Shown here: positions 40,496 through 50,011 of the stretch, one piece after another
Layout: every line of letters starts with the position of its first letter
How positions within the stretch are numbered: position 1 is the stretch's first letter
NCBI RefSeq assembly: GCF_024490875.1
Contig: NZ_JACCLX010000003.1
Coordinates: 1 to 59,809, forward strand
Length of the DNA: 59,809 nucleotides
From: Methanocaldococcus sp.
Lineage (GTDB): Archaea; AGJL01; Methanococci; Methanococcales; Methanocaldococcaceae
Direction: 5' to 3'
Made by a program: the position numbers and the translations under genes
Notes under the pieces: model-generated
What the model was told of the DNA's origin: nothing
What the model saw: the letters and a program-made list of their open reading frames with translations, nothing else
Databases searched by the model: none

Positions 40496-41293
40496 ATGGA
40501 AATAGAAAAAATTATTGAAGAAAAAATAAATAAAAAATTGATTGAATTAAGATTAAAAAATTCTTTGGAAATTTTAGAAAAATTAAATTTAAATAATAAT
40601 GTAAAATATGCTTTAAAAAATATGCTTTTAAGGAGATTAAATGGAGAAAAGGATTTTTATAAAATCTCTATTGAGGAAGAGAAAAAACCAAAATCTGTAA
40701 TTGCATTCAGTGGTGGAGTTGATAGCACAACATCCTTAATAATTGCCAAACAAATATTTAATGTAAAGGCTGTTTCTTGCTATTCAAAATATATAATAAC
40801 TGATGATATGAAAAAAAATATTAAAAGTTTGGCTAAACATTTAAAGGTAGATTTGGAATTTATAGACATTGATTTAGAAGATGTTTATAAAAAGGTTGTT
40901 GAGGGGAGATTTCATCCCTGCGGTAGATGTCACAAAATCATTGAAGAATCTGTTTTAAATTATGCAAAGAAAGTTAAGGTAGAATTTGTTATATTTGGAG
41001 ATTTATTAGCGTTTGGATATCTATCACTATATAAGATAGACAATAATATTTTTAGGTTTAATTTACCTTCTTTTTTTGCTCTAACTAAGGATGAAGAAAG
41101 AGAGATATTAAAAAATAATAAAATTTTTATAAAATCATCTTATGGTTGCCCTTTGCTAAAAGTTTATCATAAATACAATAGAGGATATAAATTTTCAATC
41201 CAAAGAATATTGAGAGAAGTCAGAGGGAGAGTTATTAGTGAAGAGGAAGGATTTAAAAATATAGTTGAACTTATTGAAAATTTAGAGGATTAA
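40496..41293 (+). CDS. PP-loop ATP pyrophosphatase, function unknown
   Basis: A 265-residue protein with an N-terminal helical region (1-60) and a PP-loop VIAFSGGVDSTTSLIIA at about residues 65-81. A CGRCH motif (FHPCGRCHKIIEESVLNYAK) and a later Cys (SSYGCPLLK) could bind a metal. This resembles the archaeal ExsB/LarE-like ATPase group that activates carbonyl or carboxyl groups or transfers sulfur. The start has no obvious Shine-Dalgarno site. It is followed 18 bases later by pssA. Confidence 0.75.
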   Translation: MEIEKIIEEKINKKLIELRLKNSLEILEKLNLNNNVKYALKNMLLRRLNGEKDFYKISIEEEKKPKSVIAFSGGVDSTTSLIIAKQIFNVKAVSCYSKYIITDDMKKNIKSLAKHLKVDLEFIDIDLEDVYKKVVEGRFHPCGRCHKIIEESVLNYAKKVKVEFVIFGDLLAFGYLSLYKIDNNIFRFNLPSFFALTKDEEREILKNNKIFIKSSYGCPLLKVYHKYNRGYKFSIQRILREVRGRVISEEEGFKNIVELIENLED

Positions 41294-41311
41294 AAATTAG
41301 ATGGGATACTT

Positions 41312-41914
41312 ATGTTTAATATTAGAAAAATCTTAACAGTATCAGATTATGTAACAATGCTAAATATTATCTCTGGTCTCTTAGCAATATTTTTAAATAG
41401 TTTTTCCTTTGTTTATTTAGCAGTTATTTTTGATTCCTTAGATGGCTATGTTGCGAGAAAAACAAATACTGTCTCTGACTTCGGGGCTGAACTTGATAGT
41501 ATTTCAGATGTCGTTAGTTTTGGAGTGGCTCCCGCATATTTATTATATACTAATTATGAATCTACATTATCTTTAATATCTGCCATAATATTCTGCCTTT
41601 GCGGTGCTTTGAGATTGGCGAGATTTGGAATATTGAATGTTAAGGGCTTTATTGGACTACCAATACCGGCTGGGGCTTTATTAGTTGTAAGTTTTTGTCA
41701 ATTAATTAATAATAAAATGATAGATTCAATATTTGCCATATTTGTGGGATTACTAATGATTAGTGATGTAAAATACCCAAAATATCCAAAGAAAATATTT
41801 ATTTACATGTTTGCAATATCTTTAATTTTAGCAATGTTTGGAATTCCTCACTTTGCCTTATTATTATGTTTAATATATGCAATCTATGGTTTAATTAAAC
41901 ACTTTAATAGGTGA
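41312..41914 (+). CDS. pssA: Archaetidylserine synthase (CDP-alcohol phosphatidyltransferase)
   Basis: A 200-residue membrane enzyme with about six helices. The CDP-alcohol phosphotransferase signature runs DSLDGYVARKTNTVSDFGAE with LDSISD following, giving D-x2-D-G-x2-A-R-x8-G-x3-D-x3-D. In archaea it joins serine to CDP-archaeol, giving archaetidylserine. Its stop is directly followed by the TTG start of the kinase-like gene. Confidence 0.92.
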   Translation: MFNIRKILTVSDYVTMLNIISGLLAIFLNSFSFVYLAVIFDSLDGYVARKTNTVSDFGAELDSISDVVSFGVAPAYLLYTNYESTLSLISAIIFCLCGALRLARFGILNVKGFIGLPIPAGALLVVSFCQLINNKMIDSIFAIFVGLLMISDVKYPKYPKKIFIYMFAISLILAMFGIPHFALLLCLIYAIYGLIKHFNR

Positions 41915-42553
41915 TTGAAAATTAAAGAGGAGATTTTAAAAAAAATTCCAGAAAATATATTAAATATAGATGTCTTAAATAAATTAGAGGAGATTAAAAA
42001 AGTAAAAATTATAGATGTCTTAGGAAAGGGACATAAGGGGGTTGTATTAAAAGGAATATACAATAATAAAGAGGTGGCTATAAAAATTCCAAGAAAGGAT
42101 AGTCCAAAAAATACTATAAAAAATGAGGCAATGATTTTAAAGATGTTAGAAAAATATAACATTGCACCAAAAGTTTATGACTATGGTGAAGATTATTTAA
42201 TTATGGAATTTATAGATGGGGAGGAGTTAAAGTCAGCAGTAGATAAGTTAGAAAAAAATAAATTATTAAAGGTTGTTGAAGATATATTAAGGATTACTTT
42301 AAAACTTGACAACCTTGGAATAGAGCATAAAGAAATTCAAGGGGGAAGACATTTTTTAATAACCAATGAAAAAACTTACATTATTGACTTTGATAAGGCA
42401 AAGATAAAAAAAACTACTAAAAACTTTACTGGGGCAATTGCATTATTATTTGGTGAAGGTAAAATATCAAAAACAATTAGAGGAAAACTGAATATTAATA
42501 ATGATGAAATAACTTTCATAAGAAAATTTGCAAAAACTTATAAAAAACTTTAA
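41915..42553 (+). CDS. Atypical RIO/Bud32-like protein kinase (COG2112 type)
   Basis: A 212-residue kinase-like protein. A glycine loop GKGHKGVVLKG (residues about 38-48), ATP-binding Lys in EVAIKIPRKD, catalytic-loop equivalent HKEIQGGRHFLI and metal-binding YIIDFDKAK are visible. The usual HxD Asp is replaced by Glu or lost (HKEIQ), as in some archaeal members where a His is kept. Substrate unknown. The TTG start immediately after the pssA stop is the only good in-frame choice. Confidence 0.78.
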   Translation: MKIKEEILKKIPENILNIDVLNKLEEIKKVKIIDVLGKGHKGVVLKGIYNNKEVAIKIPRKDSPKNTIKNEAMILKMLEKYNIAPKVYDYGEDYLIMEFIDGEELKSAVDKLEKNKLLKVVEDILRITLKLDNLGIEHKEIQGGRHFLITNEKTYIIDFDKAKIKKTTKNFTGAIALLFGEGKISKTIRGKLNINNDEITFIRKFAKTYKKL

Positions 42554-42582
42554 GGATAATAAAATTATTAAGGTGATGCCAT

Positions 42583-43350
42583 ATGGTTAAGATTATTACA
42601 AGAGTTATAAAAGAGATTGAACCTCTAAAAAATGCTCTATTAATTGAAGGATTACCTGGAATTGGACACGTTGGTAGATTAGCGGCTGAGCATTTAGTTC
42701 ATGAATTTAATGGAGAATTATTTTTAGAGTTGTTCTGTTATGATTTCCCTCCACAAGTTTTAGTTAGGGATGATGGAACAATTGAGTATATGAGTGCTAA
42801 ATTTTATGCCATAAGAGAGCCAAAGCCAATGATAGTTGTTTTAGGTAATACTCAGGCATTATCCTCTATAGGACAGTATCATTTAGCAGAAGAAATCGTA
42901 AAAATTGGAATAAAGTATGGGGCAAATTTCGTTTATACATTAGGTGGTTTTGGTGTTGGAAAGTTATGTGAAGAAATTAAGGTTTATGGAGCCACAACAT
43001 CAAAAGAACTTGCTGAAAAACTTAAAGAGCATGGAATTTTGTTCAGAACAGATGGAGGAGGGATTGTTGGAGCTGCTGGTTTAATGCTAATGTTTGCAGA
43101 CTTAAATGGAATTCCCGGAATTTGCTTAATGGGAGAAACTCCTGGTTATTTAATTGATCCAAATGCGGCAAAGGCTGTTTTAGAAAAATTCTGCAAACTT
43201 GAAAATATAGAAGTTGATATGACAGAGTTAGAGAAAAGAGCTAAGGGTATGGAGCAGTTTATTGAAAAGATTAAAAAGTTTGAAGAAGAGATGTTAAAGG
43301 CAGCTCAAGCAAAACCACCAAGTGATGAAGATTTAAGATACATTGGATAA
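42583..43350 (+). CDS. PAC2 family protein (proteasome-assembly-chaperone-like)
   Basis: A 255-residue PAC2-like protein. NALLIEGLPGIGHVGRLAAEHLVHEFNG, FPPQVLVRDDGTIEYM, VVLGNTQALSSIGQYHLAEEIV and YTLGGFGVG are the family blocks. The C-terminal helix is charged. Archaeal members form ring assemblies and may act as proteasome-assembly chaperones or ATP-grasp-like adaptors; the role is not established. Start follows GGTGAT. Confidence 0.85.
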   Translation: MVKIITRVIKEIEPLKNALLIEGLPGIGHVGRLAAEHLVHEFNGELFLELFCYDFPPQVLVRDDGTIEYMSAKFYAIREPKPMIVVLGNTQALSSIGQYHLAEEIVKIGIKYGANFVYTLGGFGVGKLCEEIKVYGATTSKELAEKLKEHGILFRTDGGGIVGAAGLMLMFADLNGIPGICLMGETPGYLIDPNAAKAVLEKFCKLENIEVDMTELEKRAKGMEQFIEKIKKFEEEMLKAAQAKPPSDEDLRYIG

Positions 43351-43460
43351 ACAATTAACTTTAGATATTATCTTCTCTTTTTAATTTTACTAAATTTTCC
43401 TCATTTTATTAAAAATTTAAATCCATTTTTAGTTCTAATCTTTAAGTAATGGTGATTATT

Positions 43461-44237
43461 GTGAAAATCTGGAATAAAATCAATGGAATAACTCTAATAA
43501 ATGACGATTTTTTAAATGTGAATTTGCCTAAGAAGAGTATTGATTTAATAGTTACTTCTCCTCCCTATAATGTAGGAATTGACTACAACCAACACGATGA
43601 TACAATTCCCTATGAAGAATACTTAGATTGGACAAAACAATGGTTAAAAAAGGCATTAACACTTTTAAAAAGAGATGGACGACTTTGTTTGAACATTCCG
43701 TTAGATAAAAATAAGGGAGGTATAAAACCAGTTTATGGGGATATAGTCAAAATTGCTTTAGATGTTGGATTTAAATATCAAACAACAATTATATGGAATG
43801 AACAAAATATATCAAGAAGAACAGCATGGGGCAGCTTTATGAGTGCCTCTGCCCCTTATGTTATTACCCCAGTTGAAACTATTGTAGTATTATATAAAGA
43901 AAGTTGGAAAAAGCTTTCAAAAGGAGAATCTGATATAACAAAAGAAGAATTTATTGAATGGACAAATGGTTTATGGACTTTTCCAGGAGAGAGTAAAAAA
44001 AGAATAGGACATCCTGCACCGTTTCCATTAGAACTCCCAAAAAGATGTATTAAACTTTTTAGCTATGTGGGGGATACTGTTTTAGACCCATTTTTAGGTA
44101 GTGGAACAACAGCAATAGCTGCATATAAATTAAGAAGAAAAGCTATTGGTGTGGAAATAGACGAAAAATATTTTGAATTAGCAATAAAAAGAATAACAAG
44201 AGAATGTTGCACTTTGGAGGGTATATTATGGAGATAA
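43461..44237 (+). CDS. Type II DNA methyltransferase (N4-cytosine or N6-adenine type)
   Basis: A 258-residue amino-methyltransferase of the beta class, with motif IV (TSPPYNVG, residue about 32) before motif X/I (VLDPFLGSGTTAIAAYKL near the C-terminus). TSPPY is most usual in N4-cytosine enzymes. GTG at 43461 is preferred because GGTGAT sits 5 bases upstream; the in-frame ATG at 43449 lies before that site. The gene overlaps the restriction gene by 10 bases. The locus lies between PAC2 and SAM synthetase genes, as I recall for the M. jannaschii MjaIV system, but specificity cannot be read from sequence. Confidence 0.85.
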   Translation: MKIWNKINGITLINDDFLNVNLPKKSIDLIVTSPPYNVGIDYNQHDDTIPYEEYLDWTKQWLKKALTLLKRDGRLCLNIPLDKNKGGIKPVYGDIVKIALDVGFKYQTTIIWNEQNISRRTAWGSFMSASAPYVITPVETIVVLYKESWKKLSKGESDITKEEFIEWTNGLWTFPGESKKRIGHPAPFPLELPKRCIKLFSYVGDTVLDPFLGSGTTAIAAYKLRRKAIGVEIDEKYFELAIKRITRECCTLEGILWR

Positions 44238-44884
44238 CCAACATATCTAAGATTTTAGAAAAAGAAAGAGAAAAATACATCAAAAATAAAGTTGAAGAAT
44301 ATTTAAAACAAGGTTTTTCCAAAGATGATGCGATAAATAAGGCAAATCAATCGTGGAGAACCTATATTGGTCATAGAATTCAAGATGTAATTTATAATCT
44401 TCTCAAAAAATTCTTAGAAAATAGTGAATTAAAAGTAACAACAGACAAAGTTTTAAGTAGTCAAAATCTATCTGAAGAGTTAGATAAAGTTAAACGATTG
44501 ATAGCAGTAAGTTACGGCAAATACTTATTCCTTCCAGATGCAGATATTATCGTTTATAAAGTTGAAAATAATAATGTGAGAATAATAGCAATTATTTCAG
44601 TTAAAAATTCTTTTAGAGAAAGAGGATTCGAAACAACATATTGGAAACTAAAATTAAAAGAATCTCCTGTAACTTCCCATATAAAGGTATTTTTAGCTAC
44701 TCCAGATAAAGATAATGAAATTTCATATAAATGTCCTAATGGAAAGCCTAAAAAAATGAGGATAATTTTAGAATACGAACTTGATGGAATATATTTCCTA
44801 AAAGATGACTTTGAAGAAACAGAAAAAGCAAAACATTTTGAAAAAATTGTTGAAGATATTATAGAAATTTCTAAGAAATTATAA
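44228..44884 (+). CDS. Type II restriction endonuclease, PD-(D/E)XK fold
   Basis: A 218-residue protein with an N-terminal helical domain, then DADIIVYKVENNN followed by IIAIISVKNSFRERGFETTYW. The Asp of DADII and the S-V-K pair fit the PD-(D/E)XK catalytic triad. The basic RERGFETTYWKLK segment is seen in several type II enzymes. Start at 44228 follows GGAGGG inside the end of the methyltransferase gene, a common R-M arrangement that makes expression of the nuclease dependent on the methylase. Confidence 0.8.
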   Translation: MEITNISKILEKEREKYIKNKVEEYLKQGFSKDDAINKANQSWRTYIGHRIQDVIYNLLKKFLENSELKVTTDKVLSSQNLSEELDKVKRLIAVSYGKYLFLPDADIIVYKVENNNVRIIAIISVKNSFRERGFETTYWKLKLKESPVTSHIKVFLATPDKDNEISYKCPNGKPKKMRIILEYELDGIYFLKDDFEETEKAKHFEKIVEDIIEISKKL

Positions 44885-44911
44885 AAAATTATTTTTTTTG
44901 TATTTTTAGAT

Positions 44912-46132
44912 TTAGAATGTATTTACTTTCCCTTCAACTATCATTTTTTGAACTTCCATAATATTATCTAACCATTTATTGGCGATTTCTTTTGCCTTTG
45001 GCTCAATATCCTTTATATCATAACCATCTTCTGTTATAATCTCTATATCTAATGCCTTTGGTTCATTTATTGGCTTACCAATTTGACTCAATATTCTTAC
45101 ATAACACTCCTTAACTCCTTCTAATTTTGCTATATCATTTGCTATTAAGTTAGCTAATATATTATAAATCTTTCCAACATGATTTACTGGGTTTTTACCG
45201 CTCGCCGCTTCCATACTCATAGGTCTAAATGGTGTTATTAATCCATTAACCCTATTCCCTCTACCAACAGAACCATCATCTCCCATTTCTGAAGAAGTTC
45301 CTGTAACAGTTAAATAGACACTTCCTCTTTCATAATCATCTGCAGTATTTATATTTACTTCTACTTCATATCCATTTGCTATTTTTTTAGCCAAATCTTC
45401 AACTTTTTCTTTTACTTTTCTAATAACTTCTTTATATTCCTCTATGTTTTTAACATACTTATCAACAACAGCCATAGCAATAGTTAAAGTTATCTTATTC
45501 CCTTCTCTTAAACCCATAACTTTTATATCCTCTCCTACTGCTGGAATTTCTTTTTTTAATTCATCACTGTTTAAAAATCTCTCTGTTTCTAAAACTAATT
45601 TTTCAGTTGTTGATAATGGAGCGTAGCCAACACCAAATGATGTATCATTTGCCAAAGGAACTTTATTTTTTTGCCTTTCAAAAACATCTATTAAATCCAT
45701 ACTCCCCTGTCCAATTCTACAATCAATAATTACATCTTTATCAACATCAATATTTCTTAGAACCTTTTTTAAGTATTCTTTGGCGGCTTTAACTGCTGTA
45801 GTTCCAACAGGCAATTTAATAATTTCGTTCTTTTCTCTATCATAGATTTCCATTGTGGCTCTACCAGATAATAAAATATATATTGGACTTACAAGTTCTC
45901 CTCCACCAAACTTTGGATAAGCATGACCTCCAACAAGTTCTACCTGATCTGTATTGTGGTGCAAAATAGTTCCAAATTTTTCAATATACATTTTACATAA
46001 TGCCCTACTAACGCTTTCTGCTATACCGTCACAAATTGAATCCGGATGTCCCAACCCTTTTCTTTCAACGATCTCAACCTCTCTTTCTTCTATTGGCTCA
46101 ATATCTAATTTTTTTACAATTATGTTTCTCAT
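44912..46132 (-). CDS. mat: S-adenosylmethionine synthetase, archaeal type
   Basis: A 406-residue archaeal MAT, which makes SAM from methionine and ATP. Family blocks: [63 protein letters not shown] and [35 protein letters not shown] feeds the many methyltransferases in this window. RBS AAGGTGAT. Confidence 0.96.
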   Translation of the reverse strand: MRNIIVKKLDIEPIEEREVEIVERKGLGHPDSICDGIAESVSRALCKMYIEKFGTILHHNTDQVELVGGHAYPKFGGGELVSPIYILLSGRATMEIYDREKNEIIKLPVGTTAVKAAKEYLKKVLRNIDVDKDVIIDCRIGQGSMDLIDVFERQKNKVPLANDTSFGVGYAPLSTTEKLVLETERFLNSDELKKEIPAVGEDIKVMGLREGNKITLTIAMAVVDKYVKNIEEYKEVIRKVKEKVEDLAKKIANGYEVEVNINTADDYERGSVYLTVTGTSSEMGDDGSVGRGNRVNGLITPFRPMSMEAASGKNPVNHVGKIYNILANLIANDIAKLEGVKECYVRILSQIGKPINEPKALDIEIITEDGYDIKDIEPKAKEIANKWLDNIMEVQKMIVEGKVNTF

Positions 46133-46215
46133 TATGTATCACCTTAAACAATAGATAAAAAAGATAAGATTAAATTTTTATATTTAAAGTTAATCCTCAT
46201 AATTATTACAATCAT

Positions 46216-46911
46216 TTATAGCCTTTTTATCATTCTTAGCCATTCTTTAACCACTTCTTTTTCTTCAAATCCTAATTTTTTGTAAAATTCTCTTGCATTT
46301 TTATTTTCTACCCCAACCCATAGTTCAACTAAATCTTTTCCTCTTTTTTTAGCATAATCTATTGCCTTGTTCATTAACAATTTACCTATTCCTCTACCCC
46401 TATAATCTGGATCTACAAATATTTCATGTATTTCAGCAACATCTCTTTTCTCTATATTACTAATCCAATTACAATCACAACCTATAAATCCAACTGGTTT
46501 ATTGTTAATTTCACAGACAAAAAATCCATCCTTATCTCTTTTCATTAACCACTTAAAATACCACTTAGCCCATCTTCTTGTCTTGTAATAGTATTTATCA
46601 AAACCTCTATATGCTTTAAAATATAAATTTAAAAAACTATCTAAGTCATCCTTAATTACATTTCTTATTACAAGTTTTTCATCTTTATCTTTTTTTGTTA
46701 AATAATAAGTTTTCATACTGACATCTAAACATCTGAAAAAATCATCTAAAATTGACTTTAAAGAACCGATAGAATGGGTTTTAACATATAATATTGGCTC
46801 TTTTTCACATTGTAATTTAATCGTAATATCATCTTTAATATAGTTATCAACCTCTAAACTTTTACAAACTTCTTTTGGAATGTCTAATTTAAGTTTTAAA
46901 TTGACCCTCAT
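46216..46911 (-). CDS. Fusion of a Pcc1-like (KEOPS) domain to a GNAT acetyltransferase
   Basis: A 231-residue protein in two parts. Residues about 1-75 match the Pcc1 pattern (KSLEVDNYIKDDITIKLQ ... SIGSLKSILDDFFRCLDVS), the small dimerisation subunit of the KEOPS complex that makes tRNA t6A37. Residues about 80-231 are a GNAT domain with the acetyl-CoA loop DPDYRGRGIGKLLMNKAI and ENKNAREFYKKLGF. The start at 46911 is the only ATG before the Pcc1-like part. Kae1 and Bud32 are not in the window. Whether the acetyltransferase acts on a KEOPS partner, ribosomal protein or RNA is unknown. Confidence 0.75.
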   Translation of the reverse strand: MRVNLKLKLDIPKEVCKSLEVDNYIKDDITIKLQCEKEPILYVKTHSIGSLKSILDDFFRCLDVSMKTYYLTKKDKDEKLVIRNVIKDDLDSFLNLYFKAYRGFDKYYYKTRRWAKWYFKWLMKRDKDGFFVCEINNKPVGFIGCDCNWISNIEKRDVAEIHEIFVDPDYRGRGIGKLLMNKAIDYAKKRGKDLVELWVGVENKNAREFYKKLGFEEKEVVKEWLRMIKRL

Positions 46912-46982
46912 AATCTCACAAAGAATTAAAAAAGTTAATTTGTTGATTTAATTCTATAAATATATTGTTCAAAAATAAAAAA

Positions 46983-47058
46983 TGGTGCGCCGGCCGGGAT
47001 TTGAACCCGGGTTGCTGGCTTGGAAGGCCAGAGTGATACCAGGCTACACCACCGGCGC
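46983..47058 (-). tRNA. tRNA-Gly (anticodon TCC)
   Basis: Folds as a full cloverleaf on the minus strand: acceptor GCGCCGG/CCGGCGC, D arm, anticodon stem CTGGC/GCCAG with loop CTTCCAA (anticodon TCC), T arm with GGTTCAAATCC, discriminator A and an encoded CCA. No intron. It follows the tRNA-Gly(GCC) gene after 25 bases in the same direction, probably as one transcript. Confidence 0.97.
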
Positions 47059-47083
47059 TTATTTAACAGATACTCAAATTCAG

Positions 47084-47159
47084 TGGTGCGGCCTCCGGGA
47101 TTTGAACCCGGGGTCCGGGCGTGGCAGGCCCGTGTGTTACCAGGCTACACCAAGGCCGC
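47084..47159 (-). tRNA. tRNA-Gly (anticodon GCC)
   Basis: Cloverleaf on the minus strand: acceptor GCGGCCT/AGGCCGC, anticodon stem CGGGC/GCCCG with loop CTGCCAC (anticodon GCC), T arm GGTTCAAATCC, discriminator A and an encoded CCA. No intron. It is the promoter-proximal gene of the glycine tRNA pair. Confidence 0.97.
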
Positions 47160-47474
47160 TCATTTGAGCGGTTGTAAGCAAGAATAACATACTCAAAACT
47201 TATATATATAATTTTCGGTCATAAGATTGAAATATATAAAAGTTTTTAAATAAAAATGTAATATTAAAATATTTTTTAAAATATTTTTAGTCGTTTATTA
47301 GCATAATAGACTGTAATAGTGTACTAAAACATCTTATAAAACTTATTTAATTTTCTTAAATTTAGTAACACTTATACACATAAAAATAATTTTTTATACT
47401 TTGATTTGTTTTATTAATATCATTGAGAGATTACTATTCTTTGGTGAGAATCAAAATTATTACTGGTGATGATT
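47160..47474. other. Intergenic region between tRNA-Gly genes and dnaG (315 bases)
   Basis: Very AT-rich with no supported ORF, tRNA or C/D box pattern. It holds the tRNA TATA box at the left, several A/T tracts in the middle (around 47240-47290) and, close to dnaG, the ribosome binding site GGTGATGATT. A TATA-like TTTTTATACTTTG near 47391-47403 may serve dnaG. Confidence 0.5.
47200..47211 (-). promoter_or_regulatory. TATA box for the tRNA-Gly pair
   Basis: TTATATATATAAG on the minus strand, centred about 46 bases upstream of the mature 5' end of tRNA-Gly(GCC). Position and sequence fit an archaeal box A with a short 5' leader removed by RNase P. Confidence 0.6.
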
Positions 47475-48728
47475 ATGAATAATTTGGGGACTACTAAGTA
47501 TATAATTCATGCTGAACTTATTGCTGATGGTTATGTTGAGAAACATGACGTTATTGGAGCAATATTTGGACAAACAGAGGGACTTTTAGGAGATGAATTA
47601 GATTTAAAAGAATTACAAAAGTCTGGGAGAATAGGAAGGATTGATGTAGAATTAACTAATATAAACGGAAAGTCTATTGCTAAAATTACTGTTCCTTCAA
47701 GTTTAGATAAAATAGAAACTTCTATACTGGCGGCTACCTTGGAGACAATAGATAGGGTAGGGCCATGTGTAGCTACTGTTAAAGTAGTAGATATTGAAGA
47801 TATTAGAAAGAAAAAGAGAGAATATATTATTGAAAGAGCTAAGGAGATATTAAAGCAGTTAATGAGTAATATTGATGTAAATACAATAATTGAGGAGGTT
47901 AAAGAAAGCGTAAGAATGGGAGAAATTATTGAATATGGTCCTGAAAAACTACCTGCTGGACCAGCAGTTGATATATCTGACGATATTATTGTAGTTGAAG
48001 GAAGGGCGGATGTTTTAAATTTATTAAGATGTGGTTTTAAAAATGTCATAGCAGTTGAGGGAACATCAGTTCCTAAAACCATAATAGAGCTTAGTAAAAA
48101 AAAGATAGTAACCATCTTTACAGATGGAGATAGAGGAGGAGAACTTATTTTAAAAGAATTACTACAAGTTTGTGATGTTGATTTTATAGCAAGAGCTCCT
48201 CCTGGAAAAGAAGTTGAAGAACTTTCTAAAAAGGAGATAATAAAATGTTTAAGAAGTAAAATTCCAGTAGAACATTTTTTAACCCAACAATTATGTAGTG
48301 AGAAAAATAGGGATAAACTTGAATATGAAAAATTTTTATATGCTGCTGATAATAATAACAATAATACTAATGTTGATATTATTTCAACAGTAAAAACAGA
48401 TTCTGATATAGAAAATAATATAGAAAAATATCCACAAACATTAAAACATATAAAATATAAAAAATATTATGAGAAATTTGTTAATTTAAAAGATTCTGAA
48501 GTTTTAGTAATTTATAATGGTGAAGAGAAAATTGTAAATCTTAATGAATTGATATCTAATATATCTCACTATGACCTATTTGATGCCATTATAATTAAAG
48601 GAACTGTAAATCAAAAGTTAGTAGATATTTTATATGAAAAAACTAACTTAATTTTTTGTAATGATGCCAAAATAATAAAAAAGCCAGCAAACTTGAGAAT
48701 TATCTCTTTTGGTGATTTAAATGCATAA
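47475..48728 (+). CDS. dnaG: DnaG-type primase-like protein (archaeal)
   Basis: A 417-residue archaeal DnaG. It has an archaeal N-terminal domain ([27 protein letters not shown]) and a central Toprim domain: [28 protein letters not shown] with the Glu, and IFTDGDRGG with the DxD. In archaea DnaG is an exosome subunit that helps bind poly(A)-rich RNA and may also have primase activity. A linker of Asn and Asp around residues 295-310 is low-complexity. The last 8 bases overlap the next gene. Confidence 0.93.
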   Translation: MNNLGTTKYIIHAELIADGYVEKHDVIGAIFGQTEGLLGDELDLKELQKSGRIGRIDVELTNINGKSIAKITVPSSLDKIETSILAATLETIDRVGPCVATVKVVDIEDIRKKKREYIIERAKEILKQLMSNIDVNTIIEEVKESVRMGEIIEYGPEKLPAGPAVDISDDIIVVEGRADVLNLLRCGFKNVIAVEGTSVPKTIIELSKKKIVTIFTDGDRGGELILKELLQVCDVDFIARAPPGKEVEELSKKEIIKCLRSKIPVEHFLTQQLCSEKNRDKLEYEKFLYAADNNNNNTNVDIISTVKTDSDIENNIEKYPQTLKHIKYKKYYEKFVNLKDSEVLVIYNGEEKIVNLNELISNISHYDLFDAIIIKGTVNQKLVDILYEKTNLIFCNDAKIIKKPANLRIISFGDLNA

Positions 48729-49038
48729 AGATGAACTTATTCAGTTACATCAACTACTTGTTTATTTAAGAAAATACATTGAAAAAAAATATAACTGTAG
48801 TAATGATGAATTTAAAGAGTATGATGACTTAAATATTTATCCCCATCACATTCATAGGACTAAAGCAGAGCATATATATGCGATATTTTTACTCTCTACA
48901 ATAATCGCAAAGGTATTATCTGACAATGGAAAAATACCAAGAAGTGTCTCAAATCTACTTAGAGCAAGTGGAGAAGAAGTAAAAAAAGAAATTCTGAGAA
49001 AAAGATTAAAAATAAAAAATAAATTAAAAAAAAGATAG
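48721..49038 (+). CDS. UPF0058 family protein
   Basis: A 105-residue all-helical protein: [52 protein letters not shown] and a basic C-terminal helix ([13 protein letters not shown]). The HHIHRTKxEH block is the UPF0058 mark. Function unknown. It overlaps dnaG by 8 bases, so the pair is likely co-translated. The His cluster could hold a metal. Confidence 0.85.
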   Translation: MHKDELIQLHQLLVYLRKYIEKKYNCSNDEFKEYDDLNIYPHHIHRTKAEHIYAIFLLSTIIAKVLSDNGKIPRSVSNLLRASGEEVKKEILRKRLKIKNKLKKR

Positions 49039-49054
49039 AATATAATGGGATAGA

Positions 49055-49921
49055 ATGATAATGTTTGCTTTACCAAATAAGGGAAGGATTTCAGAACCCG
49101 TTATGAAAGTTTTAGAAAAGGCAGGTTTAAAAATTACTGTTCAAGGTAGAAGTTTATTTGCAAATACAGTAGATGAGGATATTAAGGTAATGTTTGCAAG
49201 AGCAAGAGATATTCCAGAATTCGTTGCTGATGGTGTTGCTGATGTTGGTGTTACAGGATATGATTTAGTGTTAGAGAGAAATGTAGAGGATAAAGTTGAG
49301 TTTTTATTAGATTTTGGTTTTGGATTTGCAAAATTAGTTTTAGCCGCTCCAGAAGACTCAAATATTAATAGTGTTGATGATATAAAGGATGGTATGAGAG
49401 TAGCAACAGAATTTCCAAATTTAACAAGAAAATTTTTTGAAAAATTAAATAAAAAAGTTGAGATTATTGAACTTAGCGGAGCCACAGAGATAGCCCCATT
49501 TATAGGAGTAGCGGATATAATAAGTGATTTAACATCTACAGGAACTACGTTAAAGTTAAATAGATTAAAGGTTATTGAAGAAATTGTATCATCAACTACA
49601 AGGTTAATAGCAAATAAAAATAGTCTAAAAGATAAAGAAAAGAGAGATAAAATAAATAAAATTGTATTGGCGATAAAAAGTGCATTATTTGCAGAGACTA
49701 AGAGATTAATTATGATGAACGCTCCTAAGGATAAAGTTGAAGAAATAAAAAAGTTAATTCCTGGAATGAGTGGCCCTACTGTTGCAAAAGTTTTATCTGA
49801 CGATAATATGGTGGCTATTCACGCAGTTGTTAATGAAGATGAAATATTTAATTTAGTTCCTAAACTTAACGCCTTAGGAGCAAGAGATATATTAATAGTG
49901 CCAATTGAAAGAATTTTATAA
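49055..49921 (+). CDS. hisG: ATP phosphoribosyltransferase (long form)
   Basis: A 288-residue HisG, first enzyme of histidine synthesis. [60 protein letters not shown] and [20 protein letters not shown] are the conserved blocks; the PRPP loop is in [10 protein letters not shown]. The C-terminal 75 residues are the regulatory ACT-like domain of the long form ([23 protein letters not shown]), so histidine feedback is expected. Start at 49055; the second ATG at 49061 is possible. Confidence 0.95.
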   Translation: MIMFALPNKGRISEPVMKVLEKAGLKITVQGRSLFANTVDEDIKVMFARARDIPEFVADGVADVGVTGYDLVLERNVEDKVEFLLDFGFGFAKLVLAAPEDSNINSVDDIKDGMRVATEFPNLTRKFFEKLNKKVEIIELSGATEIAPFIGVADIISDLTSTGTTLKLNRLKVIEEIVSSTTRLIANKNSLKDKEKRDKINKIVLAIKSALFAETKRLIMMNAPKDKVEEIKKLIPGMSGPTVAKVLSDDNMVAIHAVVNEDEIFNLVPKLNALGARDILIVPIERIL

Positions 49922-49931
49922 ATCCAAAAGT

Positions 49932-49940
49932 TTTATATAC
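49932..49940 (+). promoter_or_regulatory. TATA box upstream of rpl7ae
   Basis: TTTATATAC at 49932-49940, about 75 bases before the L7Ae ATG. It would start transcription near 49962-49966, leaving a leader of about 45-50 bases before AGGAGGTCG. No kink-turn was recognised in the leader. Confidence 0.5.
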
Positions 49941-50011
49941 TAAAAATAATTAAGTTGTTATACCTTCTTAACCAATGACTGAAAAATAAAAAGATGAAGG
50001 AGGTCGAAAAT

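Noticed and set aside
46982-47167. A 61-residue open frame over the tRNA region.
   Set aside because: It is the read-through of two tRNA-Gly genes on the other strand and contains their T-arm sequence; not a protein.
47531-48361. A 276-residue open frame on the minus strand.
   Set aside because: It is fully antisense to dnaG, rich in Ser/Leu as expected from the complement of coding DNA, and has no ribosome binding site or family signature.
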